DNA from: an uncultured Bacteroidales bacterium
GTDB lineage: Bacteria; Bacteroidota; Bacteroidia; Bacteroidales; F082
Direction of reading: 5' to 3'
Assembly: GCA_905233685.1 (NCBI GenBank)
Contig: CAJOEZ010000024.1
Location: forward strand, 18,235-82,234
DNA length: 64,000 nt
The notes beneath the pieces were generated by a model. That model searched no databases and had not been told where the DNA came from. It saw only the letters and a list, made by a program, of their open reading frames with translations. The translations under genes and the position numbers were made by a program. Shown here piece by piece: positions 15,816-24,343 of this stretch. How positions within the stretch are numbered: position 1 is the first letter of the stretch; each line of letters starts with the position of its first letter.

Positions 15816-16984
15816 TGAAAACGACATTTGAAACCTACACCGTCGAGCAGATTTGCGACGGTTTTGAATATAACGAATTGGAGGGAAAAGGTCTTTACGG
15901 CTTGTCGGGCAAATTGACCATCCAACCTGAATACCAGCGAAATTACATCTATGCCGATGGCAAGCGCGATGTGGCCGTAATTGAATCCGTTTTGAAAGGC
16001 TATCCATTAGGCCTTATCTACTTCAACAAAGTCGATGACGGTCGGCTCGAAGTGCTTGACGGTCAGCAGCGTATCACCTCGCTTGGGCGTTTCCTGAAGA
16101 ACAAGTTCGCCGTGAAAATCAACGGTTTGGAGCAAATTTTCGATGGTTTGAACGAAGGAATGCAGCAGAAAATATTGCAAACGAAACTATTGGTCTATAT
16201 CTGCGAAGGCGAGGGCGAGAATGCCGAGGAGGAAATCAAGGAATGGTTTAAGACCATCAACATTGCGGGTATTCCGCTTAACCATCAAGAGGAATTGAAT
16301 GCTGTTTATAGCGGGCCTTTCGTCACATTGTGCAAGGCGGAGTTCAGCAACTCGCAAAACGCCAACATCCAGCGTTGGGAGAGTTATGTGAAAGGACCGG
16401 CCAACCGTCAGCAGTTTTTGGCCACGGCACTTGAATGGGTGAGCAAGGGTAATGTGGATAGTTACATGAGTGCCCATCGCCGCGACACCAACATCGGCGA
16501 AATCAAGACCTACTTCAACACCGTCATCGATTGGGTGGACTCCAAATTTGACGATGTTTACGACGAAATGCAAGGCTTGAACTGGGGCGAACTGTACGAG
16601 CGTTTCCACGCCAACGCCTACAACCATTCGGAATTGTCAGTCAAGGTTCATCAGTTGATGCATGATGATTTTGTGACTAATCGCAGAGGTATCTTCGAAT
16701 ATGTGTTTGGCGGCTGCAATGACACCAAACTGTTGAATGTCCGTTTGTTCGACAAACCCACCATGCGCAAGGTGTATCAAGAACAAACCGAAAAAGCCAA
16801 ATCCGAAGGCGTGAGCAATTGCCCATATTGCGCCATCGGCCACGACCAAAACGCCCGCCGCATTTGGAAATTGGAGGAAATGGATGCCGACCATGTGACG
16901 GCATGGAGCAAAGGCGGCGCAACGGACATTGAAAATTGCCAAATGTTGTGCAAAACGCACAATCGGGCGAAGGGGAATCGGTAA
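15815..16984 (+). CDS. DUF262-HNH endonuclease (restriction partner)
   Basis: A 389-residue protein with an N-terminal DUF262/ParB-like domain (IQPEYQRNYIYADGKRD, YPLGLIYFN, LEVLDGQQRITSL at ~residues 78-90) and a C-terminal zinc-HNH nuclease (CPYC, then DADHVTAWSKGG, IENCQMLC, THNRAKGN at ~335-388). All HNH residues appear intact. The family resembles GmrSD-type and other DUF262 restriction enzymes, where DUF262 hydrolyses nucleotide or controls the HNH cutter. It starts in the TAATG overlap with the methylase, so the two are translated together; by context this is the restriction half of a type II-like pair. It ends at 16984, directly against a REP pair. Its site specificity cannot be read. 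Confidence 0.82.
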   Translation: MKTTFETYTVEQICDGFEYNELEGKGLYGLSGKLTIQPEYQRNYIYADGKRDVAVIESVLKGYPLGLIYFNKVDDGRLEVLDGQQRITSLGRFLKNKFAVKINGLEQIFDGLNEGMQQKILQTKLLVYICEGEGENAEEEIKEWFKTINIAGIPLNHQEELNAVYSGPFVTLCKAEFSNSQNANIQRWESYVKGPANRQQFLATALEWVSKGNVDSYMSAHRRDTNIGEIKTYFNTVIDWVDSKFDDVYDEMQGLNWGELYERFHANAYNHSELSVKVHQLMHDDFVTNRRGIFEYVFGGCNDTKLLNVRLFDKPTMRKVYQEQTEKAKSEGVSNCPYCAIGHDQNARRIWKLEEMDADHVTAWSKGGATDIENCQMLCKTHNRAKGNR

Positions 16985-16985
16985 C

Positions 16986-17067
16986 GTAGGGGCGCACCTA
17001 TGTGTGCGCCCTATTGAAATGTGATATCATTTTGTTTTTTAGGGTGAACACGCAGGTTCGCCCCTAC
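16986..17067. repeat. REP-like palindrome pair closing the island
   Basis: GTAGGGGCGCACC...GTGTGCGCCC (16986-17011), spacer with TTGAAATGTGATATCATTTT, then AGGGTGAACACGCAGGTTCG (17041) ending CCCTAC. It starts two bases after the HNH stop and ends 8 bases before the ABC transporter gene, so it separates the island from core genes. Confidence 0.8.
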
Positions 17068-17074
17068 GGTTTCA

Positions 17075-17830
17075 TCATTTCATCCAATAAAATTCGTTTT
17101 TGGCTATAATCGGCCTAAAATATTCATCAATAATCCCTTGACCAACAAGATCTTTCGGTGTGCCTTGGCGCAAGGGTTGCTGAGGCGCGACGACCCACAT
17201 CACGTCGGCATGGCGGAGCAAAAGGTCGAGGTCGTGGCTGCTGAAGAGGATGGTTTTGTGCTTCTCGCATGAGAGTTTGTGCATGATGTTCACCAACTCG
17301 ATTTTGCTGGGATAGTCCAAAAAGGCGGCGGGTTCGTCCATGAAGATGAGGGGCGTGTCTTGTACCAAAGCCTTGGCAATCATTACTTTTTGTTGCTCGC
17401 CGTCGCTGAGGGAAACGAAGTTGCGGTTGATCAAATGGCCGATGCCTACAGTTTCAAGGCTGTCGTAGATGATTTGCTCGTCGTCCGGTTTCAATCGGGC
17501 GAGAAGGCCAAGATGGGGATATCGACCGGCGGCCACGATGTCAAAAACCTTCAAAAAAAGGTCGTCAGGCTTCTCGGTTAAGACGAGGCTGAAAAGGGAA
17601 CTGCGGTCGGTGGGGGAGTAGTCGCGCAAGTCTTTCCCGAACAGTTTGACTTCACCTCCAACGGGTTTGATGCTCGCCGAAAGCGTCTTAAACAGCGTCG
17701 TCTTGCCTGAACCGTTGGGTCCCGCCAAAGCCACAATGTCGCCTTCGCTGAGGCTCACGTTGATTTCGGGCATCAGGGCTTGGCCTTTGTATCCAATGAG
17801 CAAGTTGTTGGTTTTCAGGACTTCCTTCAT
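17075..17830 (-). CDS. ABC transporter ATP-binding protein (iron/siderophore/cobalamin type)
   Basis: A 251-residue ATPase of the FecE/BtuD group that powers a FecCD-type importer. Walker A is GPNGSGKT (residues 37-44), the signature LSDGEQ (141-146), Walker B LIFMDE (161-166), and the switch His lies in SSHDLDLL. The ATG at 17830 is preferred because it overlaps the permease stop by four bases (ATGA), a classic coupling; an upstream in-frame extension to 17863 would run inside the permease gene. The substrate is probably a ferric siderophore, heme or corrinoid; the binding protein is not in the window. Confidence 0.88.
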   Translation of the reverse strand: MKEVLKTNNLLIGYKGQALMPEINVSLSEGDIVALAGPNGSGKTTLFKTLSASIKPVGGEVKLFGKDLRDYSPTDRSSLFSLVLTEKPDDLFLKVFDIVAAGRYPHLGLLARLKPDDEQIIYDSLETVGIGHLINRNFVSLSDGEQQKVMIAKALVQDTPLIFMDEPAAFLDYPSKIELVNIMHKLSCEKHKTILFSSHDLDLLLRHADVMWVVAPQQPLRQGTPKDLVGQGIIDEYFRPIIAKNEFYWMK

Positions 17831-18879
17831 TTCAACACTTTTTGACGGTGAAAGATGACCCACAGCACAATAGGCGCGCCAATGAGCGCCGTGACGGAAT
17901 TGATGGGCAGGTTGCCTTCAAACGAGGGCAGCCGCGCAATGAGGTTGCAGAACAGAGCCAAGTCCATGCCGAGGAAGGCCGTGGCTGGGATGAGCAATTT
18001 GTGGTCGCTGCTGCGGAAGAGGAATCGGGCGATGTGCGGCACGGCCAAGCCCAAGAAGGCGATGGGACCGCAAAACGCTGTAATAATGGCCGTCAGGAAG
18101 CCTGAAACCAAGATGATGAGCATGCTGCTCTGCTTAATGTTCACGCCAAGGTTTTCGGCATAACGCTCGCCCAAAAGCAAGAGGTTCAGGGTCTTGAACA
18201 GCAGGAACGCTCCAACGACACCTATTAATATGGTCACCGCGAAGAAGGGCAGTTGGGCTTTGCTCACATTGGAAAAACTGCCCATGCCCCAGATGACGAA
18301 AGAATGAAGCCCTTCCTTTTGGCTGAAAAATTTCAGAATATCGGTGACTGACCCTGCGATGTAGGCAATCATAATGCCCACCAAAACAAGGCTGACCATG
18401 CTCCTGAGCCTTGTGCTGAGTGCGAGGATGAGCAGCAGCACCAAAAATGCCCCGACAAAGGCCGCCAAAGTCACCCCAAAGGTGGACCACAAGGCCAAAG
18501 TGCTGACCGAAATTCCACCAAAACCGCCAGCCAAAAGGATGACCAAAGCCACCCCAAGGCTTGAACCGCTGCTGATGCCCAATAACGACGGGTCGGCCAA
18601 AGGATTGCGGAACAAAGTCTGCATCAAAAGGCCTGAAACAGAGAGACCTATGCCCGCCAACAGTGCTGTGATGGCTTGTGGCAGGCGGTAGTCTAATATG
18701 ATGGCGCGGTAGGTGGATGCTTCACCGCCGAAGACCGCTTTGCGAAACTCTTCAAACGGTATTGACACCGAACCCAGCATCAGATTAAGGACAAACAATA
18801 CCACGCCAACGGCTACTATCGCGATGGAAATCAGCGCGATGGACGGGGCTTGGCGGCGTTTTTCGAAAGTGTTGGACAT
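17827..18879 (-). CDS. FecCD-family ABC transporter permease
   Basis: A 350-residue inner-membrane permease with about ten hydrophobic segments. Family marks include RLPQAITALLAGIGLSVSGL, MQTLFRNPLADPSLLGISSG and the C-terminal FCGPIAFLGLAVPHIARFL. It forms the channel of a ferric-siderophore/vitamin B12-type importer with the ATPase just downstream (4-base overlap). A -7 box TATCTTTG is at 18911-18918. It is transcribed on the same strand as the HhH-barrel gene that ends 51 bases upstream, but has its own promoter. Confidence 0.92.
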   Translation of the reverse strand: MSNTFEKRRQAPSIALISIAIVAVGVVLFVLNLMLGSVSIPFEEFRKAVFGGEASTYRAIILDYRLPQAITALLAGIGLSVSGLLMQTLFRNPLADPSLLGISSGSSLGVALVILLAGGFGGISVSTLALWSTFGVTLAAFVGAFLVLLLILALSTRLRSMVSLVLVGIMIAYIAGSVTDILKFFSQKEGLHSFVIWGMGSFSNVSKAQLPFFAVTILIGVVGAFLLFKTLNLLLLGERYAENLGVNIKQSSMLIILVSGFLTAIITAFCGPIAFLGLAVPHIARFLFRSSDHKLLIPATAFLGMDLALFCNLIARLPSFEGNLPINSVTALIGAPIVLWVIFHRQKVLK

Positions 18880-18910
18880 GTCCTTGCTGTGTTGGTGTCG
18901 AATTTCGCTG

Positions 18911-18918
18911 CAAAGATA
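18911..18918 (-). promoter_or_regulatory. -7 box of the FecCD operon
   Basis: TATCTTTG on the minus strand, 31 bases before the permease start. TTG partners are at non-ideal spacing. Confidence 0.5.
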
Positions 18919-18930
18919 AAGCTTTTATCT

Positions 18931-21099
18931 TCACAATTTCCAAACCAGCTCCACCTTCAAGTCGGTCTTGTGATTTCCTTCGATGAGGGTGAGGCCGCTA
19001 CCGATTTCATCGCGGTCGCGGTAAATCGTGCTACCGATGCGAGCATAAAGTGTCAAGTTGTTGATTATCTGCCATTTGCCTAAGAGATACATTCGCATTC
19101 CCTTACCGTAAAGTGCGGGCACAGAGAAGGAATATAGCACATCGTTCTCATAGGCATACACGCGGGAATCATAGTCATCGGTGTCGAACAGGGCATAGCG
19201 GAAACTGAGGCTAAATGGCTTGTTTTCAGGTTTGTAGGCCACGTCTTGGCAGATGAAAAAACCATGGCTGTTGCTGCCGTCTTCGTTGCGGTAATGGGCA
19301 TATTCGGCTTTGTTGCAGAAATGGAAATCACGGACGCTGTAGTTGATGTTGAACCGCACGGAATTTTTCGTGTAGAAAATGGGGTAGCGGCTGAAAACAA
19401 AGCCGTCCGTGCTGTTCTTCATCTTGGTTTTTGAGCGGATTTGCAGGTAGGCGGTGGTGCGGCGGTTGAAGCTGTGGCTGAGGCGCAGGTAATAGTCGTG
19501 GCCCCAACTCGGCGCATACACTTGCGAAGTCAACCAAGTGAATTTAAAGAGGTCGGCGTAGGCTTGAATGTTCCAATACGGCGCCGGAGCGACTTCCACG
19601 CCAAGATACATGCCGCGCTGCCCTTGGTTGCGGCTGCCTTCACCAAAAGCGTTGCTGAACAGGTTTTGGTAGGCTTTGCCATAATCGCGATAGGCGAGGG
19701 TAAAGTTCAGATAACCAGCGGGTTTTACGCTCATTCCAATCAATCCGGCAAACCTTGACAGCCCCTCGGCTTGAATAAGGGCTGTGCTATCCGTATTAAA
19801 ACACATCGCACCTTCGCCGAAGAAGGCGAACTTGCCTTTAACATACTTGAAATCAATGCCTTGGTTGGTGAGTTGACGCCCTTGGAAATAGTATTGGTTG
19901 TAGTTGGAGGGATTGAGCAGTAATGCAGCACTGAGCCATGTGTGGTGCAACGTATAGCCGACCTCAAAATGCGAAACGGCAAAGCTCAAATGTCCGCCCA
20001 CGACCTGCTGCCGTATGGCGCGACTGTCAAGTATTTCACCTATAGTGCGGTGATAACCAGTCTCTTGCAGGCTGCTGATGTATTCCGCTTCATCGAGGGT
20101 GTCAGTCACGGTGATGTTGGCGTCAACCATGCGGTTGGAGTAGAACACAGTTCCTCGGAATGGTCCGCCGCCAAGGGTGACTGCAGCGCCGCGCATATAG
20201 GAATACTCTGACGCAGAGGTCTTTGGCGCGACACCACGACCTTGCTTCATCACGCTGCTACCGGTCACGACTTTGCCGTAGTTCATGCCTGTCCACATCG
20301 TAAGTCCTTGACCGAAAGAGAGTTGGTAATCACCTAAAGCGGCAGCTTTCACGATGCCCAAGTCCTTGGCATAGAGATGGAACCCGATATGGTCGAAACC
20401 GCGACGGTACTTGTCACCCAACAGCGCCTTAATCGTATCGCTCACATTGTCAGTGAAAAACATCTCGCCAGGATCCTTTTCCAACACAAAACCAGCGCGA
20501 ATCTTGTTCCTATAATTATAGGTGTATTTCAGTTGGTAGCGTTGGGGACTGCCCAAATAGCGTGAGTTGGGCTTAGCCAACAAAGCCGAGTCACTGATAG
20601 GGTCGTAACCCTGTTGATGCTCAAGGATTTGCTCGTAGCGACCCAGCACTTGATGCTTGCCGTAACGAGCCATTTTGCTGAGCGTAATCTTGTCCTTGCT
20701 GTTGTCTTTCCCGACATAGACGATGGGTGCGATGATGCTCAGGGTCTGTTCGTCAAAGCCTTCCACCATCTCCAATTCCTCAAGAAACAGAAAATCACCG
20801 TAATAGCGGCGGTATTTCTTCAATGCCTCGCATTGGAAAACACTGATGAGGCGCAACTCAAGCAGCTCAATGATGTCGTCGCTGTTCAGGTTGATGGGGT
20901 TGTCGATGAAAAAGATGTACTGCTCTAAAAGCTCCTCATAATTATAATTAGCGTCTTCGTCGCTATCGTCGGCCAATCGTTCCACTTGCTCAATGAGCAC
21001 TTCGTTCAAGGCTTCGGTGCTAATCGTGTCGATGACGATTTGTGCCTTCGCGAAAAGACAGCAACTTAGTACTACTATGGTGAGAATCAGTCGTTTCAT
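18931..21099 (-). CDS. helix-hairpin-helix domain protein with C-terminal beta-barrel-like region
   Basis: A 722-residue exported protein (signal peptide ending LFAKAQ). Residues ~70-140 hold one or two ComEA-like helix-hairpin-helix repeats (NPINLNSDDIIELLELRL, YYGDFLFLEELEMVEGFDEQ). From ~150 to the end the sequence is rich in alternating aromatic strands (SFGQGLTMWTGMNYG, NRTTAYLQIRSKTKMKN, YSFSVPALYGKGM) ending in LKVELVWKL, an outer-membrane barrel signature. This combined family is common in Bacteroidota and its function is not known. It is encoded two bases after the stop of the PorV-like gene, so the two outer-membrane proteins are probably made together. Confidence 0.75.
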   Translation of the reverse strand: MKRLILTIVVLSCCLFAKAQIVIDTISTEALNEVLIEQVERLADDSDEDANYNYEELLEQYIFFIDNPINLNSDDIIELLELRLISVFQCEALKKYRRYYGDFLFLEELEMVEGFDEQTLSIIAPIVYVGKDNSKDKITLSKMARYGKHQVLGRYEQILEHQQGYDPISDSALLAKPNSRYLGSPQRYQLKYTYNYRNKIRAGFVLEKDPGEMFFTDNVSDTIKALLGDKYRRGFDHIGFHLYAKDLGIVKAAALGDYQLSFGQGLTMWTGMNYGKVVTGSSVMKQGRGVAPKTSASEYSYMRGAAVTLGGGPFRGTVFYSNRMVDANITVTDTLDEAEYISSLQETGYHRTIGEILDSRAIRQQVVGGHLSFAVSHFEVGYTLHHTWLSAALLLNPSNYNQYYFQGRQLTNQGIDFKYVKGKFAFFGEGAMCFNTDSTALIQAEGLSRFAGLIGMSVKPAGYLNFTLAYRDYGKAYQNLFSNAFGEGSRNQGQRGMYLGVEVAPAPYWNIQAYADLFKFTWLTSQVYAPSWGHDYYLRLSHSFNRRTTAYLQIRSKTKMKNSTDGFVFSRYPIFYTKNSVRFNINYSVRDFHFCNKAEYAHYRNEDGSNSHGFFICQDVAYKPENKPFSLSFRYALFDTDDYDSRVYAYENDVLYSFSVPALYGKGMRMYLLGKWQIINNLTLYARIGSTIYRDRDEIGSGLTLIEGNHKTDLKVELVWKL

Positions 21100-21101
21100 G
21101 C

Positions 21102-21926
21102 TTATTTCCCAATGCTGAAGATCATGCCGATTTGGATGGAAGCGCCGAGTACCTGATGCAGTTGTGCCGCCACGTCAATGCGGACGAAACGGATTTCGTA
21201 GCCGAGGCCGAAAGTGAGTAGGCCGGGATTGGTCTGCAAGCCTGCACGGAGATAGAAGTTCTTAAAGGCTTCGTATTCCAATCCGCCACGCAAGCTAACG
21301 CCTTCGCGCTCAGTGTTTTTCTCAATCTCGCATTGCCCGACAAAGTCTTTGGTGAATTGGTAGGCCAAGCCGAAACGGAACACGATAGGCAGCTTTTCCT
21401 GGTTGAGGGTTTGCTTCAACTTGAAACTGACGGGATTGAAGATATAGGTGCCAAGTCGCAGTTTTTCAGTAACTTGCGATTGTAAACCCAATTCAAAAGT
21501 CACGGCGCTTTGTTTGCCATAGTTCTCGCCGTTGTTGATCAGAAGGTAGTCCAATTGCAGGCCGATTTGCAAATAAGGTCCAAAGTCCTTGGCATAGGCC
21601 AAACCGAACTTGTTTTCGCTGTATTTCGACGAACCGAACTGGTTGAAACTCAGTCCTAAGCACCCGAATTTGACGGGAACGGCCAAGGCCGCGCTTTTAT
21701 AGGCCGTTTCAGGCAAAAACCAGCGGTTTTCGTAATAGAGTCCAAGGCTGAATTTGTCCAAATAGGCCATGCCGGCAGGATTGTTTTGCATGGCCCATAG
21801 TCCGCGCGAGGCCACCGAACAGCCGCCCATGGCCGCCGCACGTCCACCAATGGGATTGATGAAATCATGGGCAAACAGGTTGAAACTTAGTACAATAAGT
21901 GTTATCAGGAGTAAAGGTTTCTTCAT
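21102..21926 (-). CDS. PorV/PorQ-like outer membrane protein
   Basis: A 274-residue outer-membrane beta-barrel protein with a signal peptide (MKKPLLLITLIVLSFNLFAH). The N-terminal GGRAAAMGGCSVASRGLWAM followed by NNPAGMA is the hallmark of the PorV/PorQ/UPF0164 group, some members of which serve type IX secretion as attachment or shuttle proteins. Strand pairs such as SLGLYYENRW, LSFNQFG and LAYQFTKDFVGQCEIEKN follow, ending RIDVAAQLHQVLGASIQIG. Whether it serves T9SS here is inference, supported only by the T9SS cargo at 30.3-37.1 kb. It is the first gene of a two-gene unit with the HhH-barrel protein. Confidence 0.72.
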   Translation of the reverse strand: MKKPLLLITLIVLSFNLFAHDFINPIGGRAAAMGGCSVASRGLWAMQNNPAGMAYLDKFSLGLYYENRWFLPETAYKSAALAVPVKFGCLGLSFNQFGSSKYSENKFGLAYAKDFGPYLQIGLQLDYLLINNGENYGKQSAVTFELGLQSQVTEKLRLGTYIFNPVSFKLKQTLNQEKLPIVFRFGLAYQFTKDFVGQCEIEKNTEREGVSLRGGLEYEAFKNFYLRAGLQTNPGLLTFGLGYEIRFVRIDVAAQLHQVLGASIQIGMIFSIGK

Positions 21927-22032
21927 AGATTATGATTTAATGGCGCAAATTTAGTGGAATTTTCCCAAAAAACAAAATAATTAACCAGAAAAGCCAAAAT
22001 TTTCCTATTTTCGCAAACTCAAATCCATTGTA

Positions 22033-22533
22033 ATGAATGTAGTTCTCATCATTTTGGCGGTAGTTTTGATGCTTGTCGGGCTGGTCGGGGCCATTGTACC
22101 GGGCATTGCCGGACCGCCATTCAGTTTTTTGGGCTTGTTGGCTGTTTCTTTTGTCGAAGGCGTGAACCATTCCACTGAGTTCCTGGTGGTTATGGGCGTG
22201 ATAGCCGCTGTCGTCTATGCTTTGGATTACGTGGTTCCAGCTTGGGGAACGAAGCAATTGGGCGGCACGAAGGCGGGTGTTCGCGGCAGCACGATTGGCC
22301 TGGTTTTGGGCTTGTTGGTCACCTTTGTTTTTCCGATTGGCTTTATCGCCGTGCTGTTGGGACCGTTCATCGGTGCCTATATTGGCGAGAAATCAGCAGG
22401 AACGGACGACCATAGGGCTTGGAAGGCGGCTTTCGGATCGTTTGTCGGCTTTTTGGCTGGAACCGGGCTGAAAATTATCTATGCTTGCGTATGTATCTTT
22501 TTTATTATCAAGGATTTGATAATACTAATTTAA
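22033..22533 (+). CDS. DUF456 membrane protein
   Basis: A 166-residue protein with four to five hydrophobic segments, matching the DUF456 family: LVGLVGAIVPGIAGPPFSFL near the N terminus, then DYVVPAWGTKQLGGTKAGVR, GPFIGAYIGE and the glycine-rich FGSFVGFLAGTGLKI. The family is widespread in the inner membrane; its function is unknown. It is divergent from the PorV-like gene and convergent with the M23 peptidase, so it stands alone. Confidence 0.82.
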   Translation: MNVVLIILAVVLMLVGLVGAIVPGIAGPPFSFLGLLAVSFVEGVNHSTEFLVVMGVIAAVVYALDYVVPAWGTKQLGGTKAGVRGSTIGLVLGLLVTFVFPIGFIAVLLGPFIGAYIGEKSAGTDDHRAWKAAFGSFVGFLAGTGLKIIYACVCIFFIIKDLIILI

Positions 22534-22567
22534 ACTATTTGTTTAATAAGAAAGAGTTGAAGCCTGT

Positions 22568-24277
22568 TTAATAAACTACCTTCATTTTCAATGTCTTGCT
22601 GTTTCCCACACCATCCGTAACCACGACCTTCACATTGTTGGTTCCGGCCTTGATTTTGTCATCGAACTCGTAATAGAGTAGGGCGTTCTTGGCGTCGTAT
22701 TGCCCCAAAACCCATACGTCGTCCAAATAGATGTCGTAGGTCTCGATGCCGGCCATGTCGTCGGTAATCTTGAATCTCAGCGACTTGAGCTCCTTCACCG
22801 ACTGGCCGTCCTTGAAGTTGGAGGCACTCACTTTCGGGGCCACCGAGTCGATTTTGATGGTGTACTCGCCCAACGAGCGCGTTTCGGTCTCCATGCAGCC
22901 GTTCTTCATCTTGCCGCCAAGCGATGACACCTTGCCGCTGTTGTCAATATAGGCGATGTATTTTCGTGGATGGTCGGCCCATTTTTCCTCGGGGCGGATG
23001 CGGACGGTGAACGGTTTGAAGGTGGTCAATTCCTCGTCGCCAAAGCGGTAAACCTTTGAGCAACAACCTTTTTCGTCGCGCTGGCCAGTCTGAATCCATT
23101 CGTCACGGAAGAGGGTGCCTTTCTCCATCGAGACGCTGAAATCGTCGATGATGATGTTGCTGTTGAGCGAGCCGTCTGCCTTGACGAAATACTCGCTGCG
23201 GCGGTGCTCGGGACGTTGCACCTCAACGGGTGCCGTGCCCACCAACTTGAAGCTGATTTGTGAGCTATTGCCCACAAAATCAGAGATTTTGAAGCGCACA
23301 TTCACTGTGTCGCCCTCGTCCACCACGATCGTTCCGTTCTTGACCTCAATCATGTGGAGCTTGTTGAACGGGTCGGTCTCGGTGCGCACGTAGCTTGACT
23401 TTTTTTGCTTGTAGTGACGGTAGTCCAAGAGGCTGTTCACATAGCGCGGCTCGCTGTAAGAGAAGCTGTCGGCCTCCACCTGGAAGGCCAGCTCATCGTC
23501 CAAGAAAAGCTCATAGAGATATGGCCCGTTCTTATGCGGCGAGGTGCCCACTTGGTCGTAGGTGCAAATGCCGAAAGCCATCTCACCGTTTCCTTTTACT
23601 ATCGTTCTGTCTTTCAGTTTGTAACGACCGTTTCCACTTTCCTCAACGGAGAAATACATCGGCTTGATGCCGCCTTCGAGCGTCGATTCGTCGCCCAAAG
23701 GATACACTGCCACACCTTGTATTAAAGGTTTCACGTTGTCCTCGATCTTGTAGCCGAAATATAGCGGATTGACAGGTTTCTCGCTCGCCGTGTGGCGGAT
23801 TTCAAAGTGCAAATGCGGTCCGCCTGAGCCGCCCGAATTGCCCGAATAGCCAATCAAATCGCCCTTCTTGACGGGGAACTTGTCCTTGTCGGGATAGATT
23901 TGCGAGGCGAATTTTTTGTTCCTGTATTGGTATTGCTTCACGTATTTGGCAATCTCGCCCGAGAAACGTTGCAAGTGCGCATAGACGCTTGTATAGCCAT
24001 CGTAATGCGTGATATACAGCACGTTACCATAACCGTAGGGCGAAACCCCAATGCGGCTGACATAGCCGTCGGCGACGGCAAAGACTTTCTTGCCTTCCAC
24101 AGCCTGTGTCTTGATGTCTAAGCCGGCATGGATGTGATTAGGCCTTATTTCACCGAAAGTGGCCGAGAGGTAAATCGGAATGTCGACGGGCTTGCCGTAC
24201 TGCGGAAAAGATTCCTGCGCCATGAGCGTCGTCGCGGTCATGGCCAAAATGAGGAGAAAAAACGGACGTATTTTCAT
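22568..24277 (-). CDS. M23 family metallopeptidase
   Basis: A 569-residue exported peptidase (signal peptide MKIRPFFLLILAMTATTLMA). The LytM/M23 zinc domain at ~residues 40-200 shows HIHAGLDIKT (first His and Asp ligands) and GGPHLHFEIRH (HxH). It would cut peptide cross-links in peptidoglycan. The remaining ~350 residues are beta-rich, Ig-like regions with AVYPLGDES, VRFKISDFVGNSSQISF and TNNVKVVVTDGVGNSKTLKM. I chose the start at 24277, just downstream of the -7 box at 24295-24302; the open frame runs further up to 24487 but that part overlaps the divergent gene and lacks a signal peptide. Confidence 0.88.
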   Translation of the reverse strand: MKIRPFFLLILAMTATTLMAQESFPQYGKPVDIPIYLSATFGEIRPNHIHAGLDIKTQAVEGKKVFAVADGYVSRIGVSPYGYGNVLYITHYDGYTSVYAHLQRFSGEIAKYVKQYQYRNKKFASQIYPDKDKFPVKKGDLIGYSGNSGGSGGPHLHFEIRHTASEKPVNPLYFGYKIEDNVKPLIQGVAVYPLGDESTLEGGIKPMYFSVEESGNGRYKLKDRTIVKGNGEMAFGICTYDQVGTSPHKNGPYLYELFLDDELAFQVEADSFSYSEPRYVNSLLDYRHYKQKKSSYVRTETDPFNKLHMIEVKNGTIVVDEGDTVNVRFKISDFVGNSSQISFKLVGTAPVEVQRPEHRRSEYFVKADGSLNSNIIIDDFSVSMEKGTLFRDEWIQTGQRDEKGCCSKVYRFGDEELTTFKPFTVRIRPEEKWADHPRKYIAYIDNSGKVSSLGGKMKNGCMETETRSLGEYTIKIDSVAPKVSASNFKDGQSVKELKSLRFKITDDMAGIETYDIYLDDVWVLGQYDAKNALLYYEFDDKIKAGTNNVKVVVTDGVGNSKTLKMKVVY

Positions 24278-24294
24278 AATTAGTGAATTTGGGG

Positions 24295-24302
24295 CAAAGA
24301 TA
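24295..24302 (-). promoter_or_regulatory. -7 box of the M23 peptidase gene
   Basis: TATCTTTG on the minus strand, 17 bases before the ATG. It shares a ~65-base intergenic region with a divergent box. Confidence 0.55.
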
Positions 24303-24315
24303 CATCTTTTTTCCC

Positions 24316-24323
24316 TACTTTTG
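24316..24323 (+). promoter_or_regulatory. -7 box of the LTA-synthase-like gene
   Basis: TACTTTTG, 20 bases before the ATG at 24344, divergent from the M23 promoter box. Confidence 0.5.
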
Positions 24324-24343
24324 CAACCTAAACGGAATTTTGA

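Noticed and set aside
13548..17067. CRISPR array from the repeated GTAGGGGCGC units
   Set aside because: Units are palindromic, unevenly spaced, partly inside genes, and lack regular unique spacers; no cas genes are present.
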